In this document: piece by piece, positions 6,691 to 9,283 of the stretch
Layout of the letters: each line of letters begins with the position of its first letter
How positions within the stretch are numbered: the first letter of the stretch is position 1
Assembly: GCA_964463145.1 (NCBI GenBank)
Contig: CAYXBG010000070.1
Location: 1-9,283 of the forward strand
Origin: CAYXBG01 sp964463145
GTDB lineage: Bacteria > Acidobacteriota > UBA6911 > RPQK01 > CBDAPI01
Direction of reading: 5' to 3'
Length of the DNA: 9,283 bases
Made by a program: the position numbers and the translations under genes
Notes under the pieces: model-generated
Told to the model about the DNA's origin: nothing
Databases searched by the model: none
Seen by the model: the letters and a program-made list of their open reading frames with translations, nothing else

Positions 6691-7707
6691 ATGAAAATCA
6701 AGTGGATCCATTATTTACTCTTCATCTCTATTGCAACTCCTGTATCTGCCTTCGGTCAGGGTGTGGGTCGTATAGGCGGAAAAGTTGCTGACGCTGAAGG
6801 CAACCCTATTAAAGGCGCACAGATCCAAATCGAGTCGATGACCTCTAAGCGGAAGTATAAGGCAAAAACCAATGGGAAAGGTCAATACCTCCACATGGGT
6901 GTATTCATTAATGCCAGAACTCGTTACAGAGTGATTGTACGCAAGGAAGGATTTGCTCCCGATTTCATGGAACACGTTCGACCGACTCGTGACGGAAGAG
7001 GCGGGAACATCGACTTCACACTCCAAGTTGGCAACCATCAAATGGTAATGGGATACCAGTTGACTGATGAAGAACGGGCTGCAGCCAGAAAGGCTCCACC
7101 ACCGCCGCCCAAAGCACAAGCAAAACCCGCTGGACCGGGACTTGTGGAGACATACGAGGCAGGTGTCGCTGCCATCAATGCCGGAAACTTCAGTGAAGCC
7201 GTCGCTCTACTGAGTAGAGCAAACGAAATTGATGGTGCACAACCAGCTATATGGAGTGCTTTGGCTAAGGCCCACGAAGGATTGCGGAATTATGATGGAG
7301 CCCTGGAGGCATATGAGAATGCCGCCTTCCTCGATCCTTCCGTTCCCATCTACCAAAATATGGGGAATATCTGGGCTGCCAAGCGTGATATGGATAAGGC
7401 TAACGAATACTATGAGAAGGCTGTCGCCTTGGCAATTGAAACCGATCCAACAGCAGCCGGCACTACCTACTACAACATGGCCGTTACCCATATCAATTCA
7501 GGGAATTTCAAGGCCGCTATTCCTGTATTGCTCAAGGCAGTCGAAGCCGACCCCAACCACGCAGATGCCCATTACCAACTCGGGATCACTCTGCTGGGAG
7601 CTAACAGAATCGCCGAAGCGGTTGAGCATCTTCGTAGATACGTGGAATTACAACCATCCGGAGAGAATGCTGTCACAGCAAAAGCCCTAGTAGACGAACT
7701 GGGCTGA
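6691..7707 (+). CDS. Secreted protein: carboxypeptidase-regulatory-like domain plus five TPRs
   Basis: Predicted exported protein of 338 residues with no clear assigned function. Residues 1-20 form a signal peptide (basic start, hydrophobic core, likely cleavage after PVSA). Residues about 24-113 resemble a carboxypeptidase-D regulatory-like beta-sandwich: VGRIGGKVADAEGNPIKGA opens the domain, followed by strands such as YRVIVRKEGF and NIDFTLQVG. A Pro/Ala linker with six prolines in a row (136-141) leads to about five TPRs at 152-185, 186-218, 219-252, 257-290 and 291-323, with typical LDPS, ADPNH and LQPSG turns. Such proteins usually act as extracytoplasmic binding scaffolds. The frame is open upstream to 6610, but that would overlap the helicase end and bury the signal peptide. 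The ATG at 6691 has GGGAG nine bases upstream and follows the helicase stop by five bases. Confidence 0.85.
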   Translation: MKIKWIHYLLFISIATPVSAFGQGVGRIGGKVADAEGNPIKGAQIQIESMTSKRKYKAKTNGKGQYLHMGVFINARTRYRVIVRKEGFAPDFMEHVRPTRDGRGGNIDFTLQVGNHQMVMGYQLTDEERAAARKAPPPPPKAQAKPAGPGLVETYEAGVAAINAGNFSEAVALLSRANEIDGAQPAIWSALAKAHEGLRNYDGALEAYENAAFLDPSVPIYQNMGNIWAAKRDMDKANEYYEKAVALAIETDPTAAGTTYYNMAVTHINSGNFKAAIPVLLKAVEADPNHADAHYQLGITLLGANRIAEAVEHLRRYVELQPSGENAVTAKALVDELG

Positions 7708-7826
7708 GACTTACAGAAATGAAAGCCTGATCTCAGATGAAAATCCAAGAATACGATACTGGTCGGCTTTAAAACCTCACAAGCTCCAGCTGGCAATAGC
7801 CTTCCAGATTGATAGATCGATTGGAT

Positions 7827-8423
7827 ATGAAGAATAAGCACCTGGCCTTTGGAATAGTCGGAATTCTGATCGGATTCGTAACAGGATTCTTCTTTAACGA
7901 AGCTTTTCGATACGACGCTTCAGAAGATCAGCTGCATCAATCGCAGACGACATCCGCCGAATCAGAACTACCCCACGATCATCCTACTACTCAGGTACTC
8001 GAGAAGCTCAGAGCAATGCAGGAGGAGGCACAGGAGCATCCGGAAAATTATGAACTCCGCGTAATCCTCGGTAATACTTATTACGACATGAGTCGTTTCG
8101 ACTCCGCCATACGCTGGTATGAAGAGGCTCTGGCTTTAAATTCTGAAAGCCCAAATGTGACCACAGATCTCGGGACAGCTTACTTTTACACTGGCCAGCC
8201 TGACCGTGCTATTGAGCTATTTCGTCTTTCTCTGGAACTTGAGAAGGATCACCCCCAAACATTACAAAACCTTGGCTGGGTACAGTTCAGCTCTGAGAAA
8301 ATAGAAGAAGCAATTTGGGCCTGGGAAAGACTAATCGCTTCACACCCAAACTATCAACACATCGAAGCTATCAAAAGACAGCTGGATGAGGCTCGTGCCC
8401 GTCTGAAGGGGGAATCCACTTAG
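7827..8423 (+). CDS. Membrane-anchored TPR protein
   Basis: Protein of 198 residues, not assignable to a named family. After a short basic start (MKNKH) comes one membrane segment, about residues 7-23. A polar linker (about 28-58) and a charged helix rich in Glu (58-71) lead to three TPRs at about 72-105 (NYELRVILGNTYYDMSRFDS), 106-139 and 140-173, then a basic helix. By the positive-inside rule the TPRs most likely face the periplasm. I chose the ATG at 7827; a TTG at 7809 is in frame but adds only six residues ahead of a normal membrane anchor, and neither start has a strong Shine-Dalgarno sequence. The gene is separated from the upstream TPR gene by 119 bases with no clear promoter, and from the next gene by two bases. 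It could serve as an assembly factor, as in TPR regions of cytochrome c maturation proteins, but nothing here shows that. Confidence 0.8.
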   Translation: MKNKHLAFGIVGILIGFVTGFFFNEAFRYDASEDQLHQSQTTSAESELPHDHPTTQVLEKLRAMQEEAQEHPENYELRVILGNTYYDMSRFDSAIRWYEEALALNSESPNVTTDLGTAYFYTGQPDRAIELFRLSLELEKDHPQTLQNLGWVQFSSEKIEEAIWAWERLIASHPNYQHIEAIKRQLDEARARLKGEST

Positions 8424-8425
8424 CA

Positions 8426-8686
8426 ATGGCCCTCCTTAAGTTTGCTGTTTTCCTCGCTCTAGCCACACTGGTTCGATGGTTAATTTCTCCGCCTAAAAAA
8501 TCCTCCCGGCGACAGACCTCTAGTCCTGCAAGTGGTAAAATGGTCAGAGACCCTCACTGCGGAACGCACGTCGCTCAGGAGCTAGCTATCCAGGTTAAAT
8601 CGGGAGGAAAAACCCTCATGTTTTGTTCAAAAGACTGTCGGGATAAATACCTTCTCCTCAGACGTTCATCCGAGCCAAAAGGTTGA
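8426..8686 (+). CDS. Small membrane-anchored protein with YHS/TRASH-like Cys motif
   Basis: Protein of 86 residues. Residues 4-20 form a hydrophobic segment (LLKFAVFLALATLVRWL), followed by a basic, Ser/Pro-rich linker (21-37). The C-terminal half, MVRDPHCGTHVAQELAI then TLMFCSKDCRDKYL, follows the pattern of YHS-type domains (DPVCGM near the start, FCS..C.. near the end) and of short PP0621-like proteins. Cys45, Cys67 and Cys71, with His44 or His48, could bind a metal such as zinc or copper; this is inference from the motif. The ATG lies two bases after the stop of the membrane TPR gene, with a GGGGGA stretch about 12 bases upstream, so the two are almost certainly cotranscribed. The residues may all be present in one small intact gene; nothing suggests truncation. 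Confidence 0.78.
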   Translation: MALLKFAVFLALATLVRWLISPPKKSSRRQTSSPASGKMVRDPHCGTHVAQELAIQVKSGGKTLMFCSKDCRDKYLLLRRSSEPKG

Positions 8687-8719
8687 TTCTCGCCCCATGT
8701 CACAGAAGCTATCACTCTT

Positions 8720-9283
8720 ATGAAGATAGGTATCGTAGCAAAGGCCAACATCCGGCATTTCTCAGGTCAACTCAAACAGGTGCTCAGTCTCCTGCAAGAC
8801 CGACAATGTCAACCTATCGTTGCCGAACAAGTGGTAGAAGAGTTCGGCCTTAAAAACATCAAAGGCTACCCTTTCAAAAAACTGCCGGAACTTTCTGATG
8901 CACTTATCGTTTTTGGGGGTGACGGCACACTTCTGTCCGTTGCAAGACTTGTTGGGGGAAACCGCTGCCCAATACTAGGCATTAATTTGGGATCACTCGG
9001 ATTCCTTACTGAAGTCACTCGAGATGAGTCTTTGGACTCTATTAATGCACTGATAAATGGTCACTACCGCACCAATCGCCGTGCGTTGCTGGAAGTTAAA
9101 CTGAATCGAGAGAATGAGGAAATAGCATCCTACAGGTCGCTTAACGAGGCAGTTGTAAATAAGGGCGCACTTGCTCGAGTAATTACCCTTGAGACCTTTT
9201 GCGGAGAAGATCTGATAGCGAATTTCACAGCAGACGGAATAATCATCGCGACCCCAACTGGATCCACTGGATATTCCCTATCT
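8720..9283 (+). CDS. nadK: NAD kinase, 3' end outside window
   Basis: ATP- (or polyphosphate-) dependent kinase that phosphorylates NAD to NADP in the cytoplasm. The first 188 codons are present and in frame to the last base of the window; roughly the final third is missing. The start MKIGIVAKAN is typical of bacterial NAD kinases. The signature GGDGT lies at 66-70 (ALIVFGGDGTLLSVAR), followed by the conserved LGINLGSLGFLTE (86-98), NEAVV (142-146) and DGIIIATPTGSTGYSLS (172-188). The N-terminal part is short, without an extra domain. The ATG has no convincing Shine-Dalgarno sequence; an ATG at 8697 is out of frame. It follows the YHS-like gene by 33 bases in the same direction, so it may belong to the same transcript. 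No terminator is visible between them. Confidence 0.97.
   Translation, partial: MKIGIVAKANIRHFSGQLKQVLSLLQDRQCQPIVAEQVVEEFGLKNIKGYPFKKLPELSDALIVFGGDGTLLSVARLVGGNRCPILGINLGSLGFLTEVTRDESLDSINALINGHYRTNRRALLEVKLNRENEEIASYRSLNEAVVNKGALARVITLETFCGEDLIANFTADGIIIATPTGSTGYSLS

Noticed and set aside
7704..7736. Inverted repeat CTGAGA/TCTCAG after the secreted TPR gene, as a terminator
   Set aside because: The stem is six base pairs with a loop of more than 20 bases, partly inside the stop codon, and no T run follows.
7809..7826. TTG start for the membrane TPR protein
   Set aside because: It adds six residues before a membrane segment already preceded by a basic start at the 7827 ATG; no ribosome site favours it.
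1..9283. Mobile element, CRISPR array, toxin-antitoxin pair, phage-defence system or RNA gene
   Set aside because: No transposase, spaced repeats, tRNA-like cloverleaf, rRNA or defence domain was seen on either strand; the gene content is mostly housekeeping.

Overview
The window looks like a piece of an ordinary bacterial chromosome with base composition near balanced by eye. It holds the start of a division and cell-wall (dcw) cluster on the minus strand and a gene run on the plus strand, pointing away from each other across a 422-base intergenic region. A dcw cluster opening with mraZ, a peptidoglycan transpeptidase, and exported or membrane-anchored TPR proteins suggest a bacterium with a peptidoglycan wall, probably Gram-negative. 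A secreted protein that joins a carboxypeptidase-regulatory-like beta-sandwich to TPRs is common in Acidobacteriota and some related phyla. That placement is a weak inference, and nothing in the window fixes the phylum.

Minus strand, read from about 3045 down to 1: mraZ, rsmH, ftsL and ftsI. The ftsI gene runs off the left edge. The genes are packed tightly: ATGA overlaps join mraZ to rsmH and ftsL to ftsI, and ftsL starts a few bases after rsmH ends. This is the usual start of a dcw operon: a transcriptional regulator, the 16S rRNA m4C1402 methyltransferase, a divisome bitopic protein and the septal transpeptidase. A direct repeat matching the MraZ box lies upstream of mraZ. Near the left edge the ftsI frame appears broken.

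The intergenic region 3046-3467 holds the putative MraZ operator, a good candidate glyA promoter (TTGACC, 17 bases, TAGGAT), a short direct repeat overlapping that promoter, and a leader in which the glyA ribosome binding site could sit in a small hairpin. A nine-codon open frame with a strong Shine-Dalgarno sequence, rich in Ser and ending Ser-Ser-Gly-Cys, is also present. It may be chance.

Plus strand, 3468 to 9283: glyA (serine hydroxymethyltransferase), a DinG/YoaA-type Fe-S helicase starting one base inside the glyA stop codon, a secreted beta-sandwich plus five-TPR protein, a membrane-anchored three-TPR protein, a small membrane-anchored YHS-like Cys protein, and the first 188 codons of NAD kinase, cut by the right edge. 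glyA feeds one-carbon metabolism, the helicase serves DNA repair, and NAD kinase makes NADP. The three envelope proteins between them have no clear assigned role. No mobile element, CRISPR array, tRNA or rRNA was seen. I found no convincing new biological system. The most useful points are the ftsI frame break, the regulatory structure between mraZ and glyA, and the uncharacterised TPR/TPR/YHS-like set.
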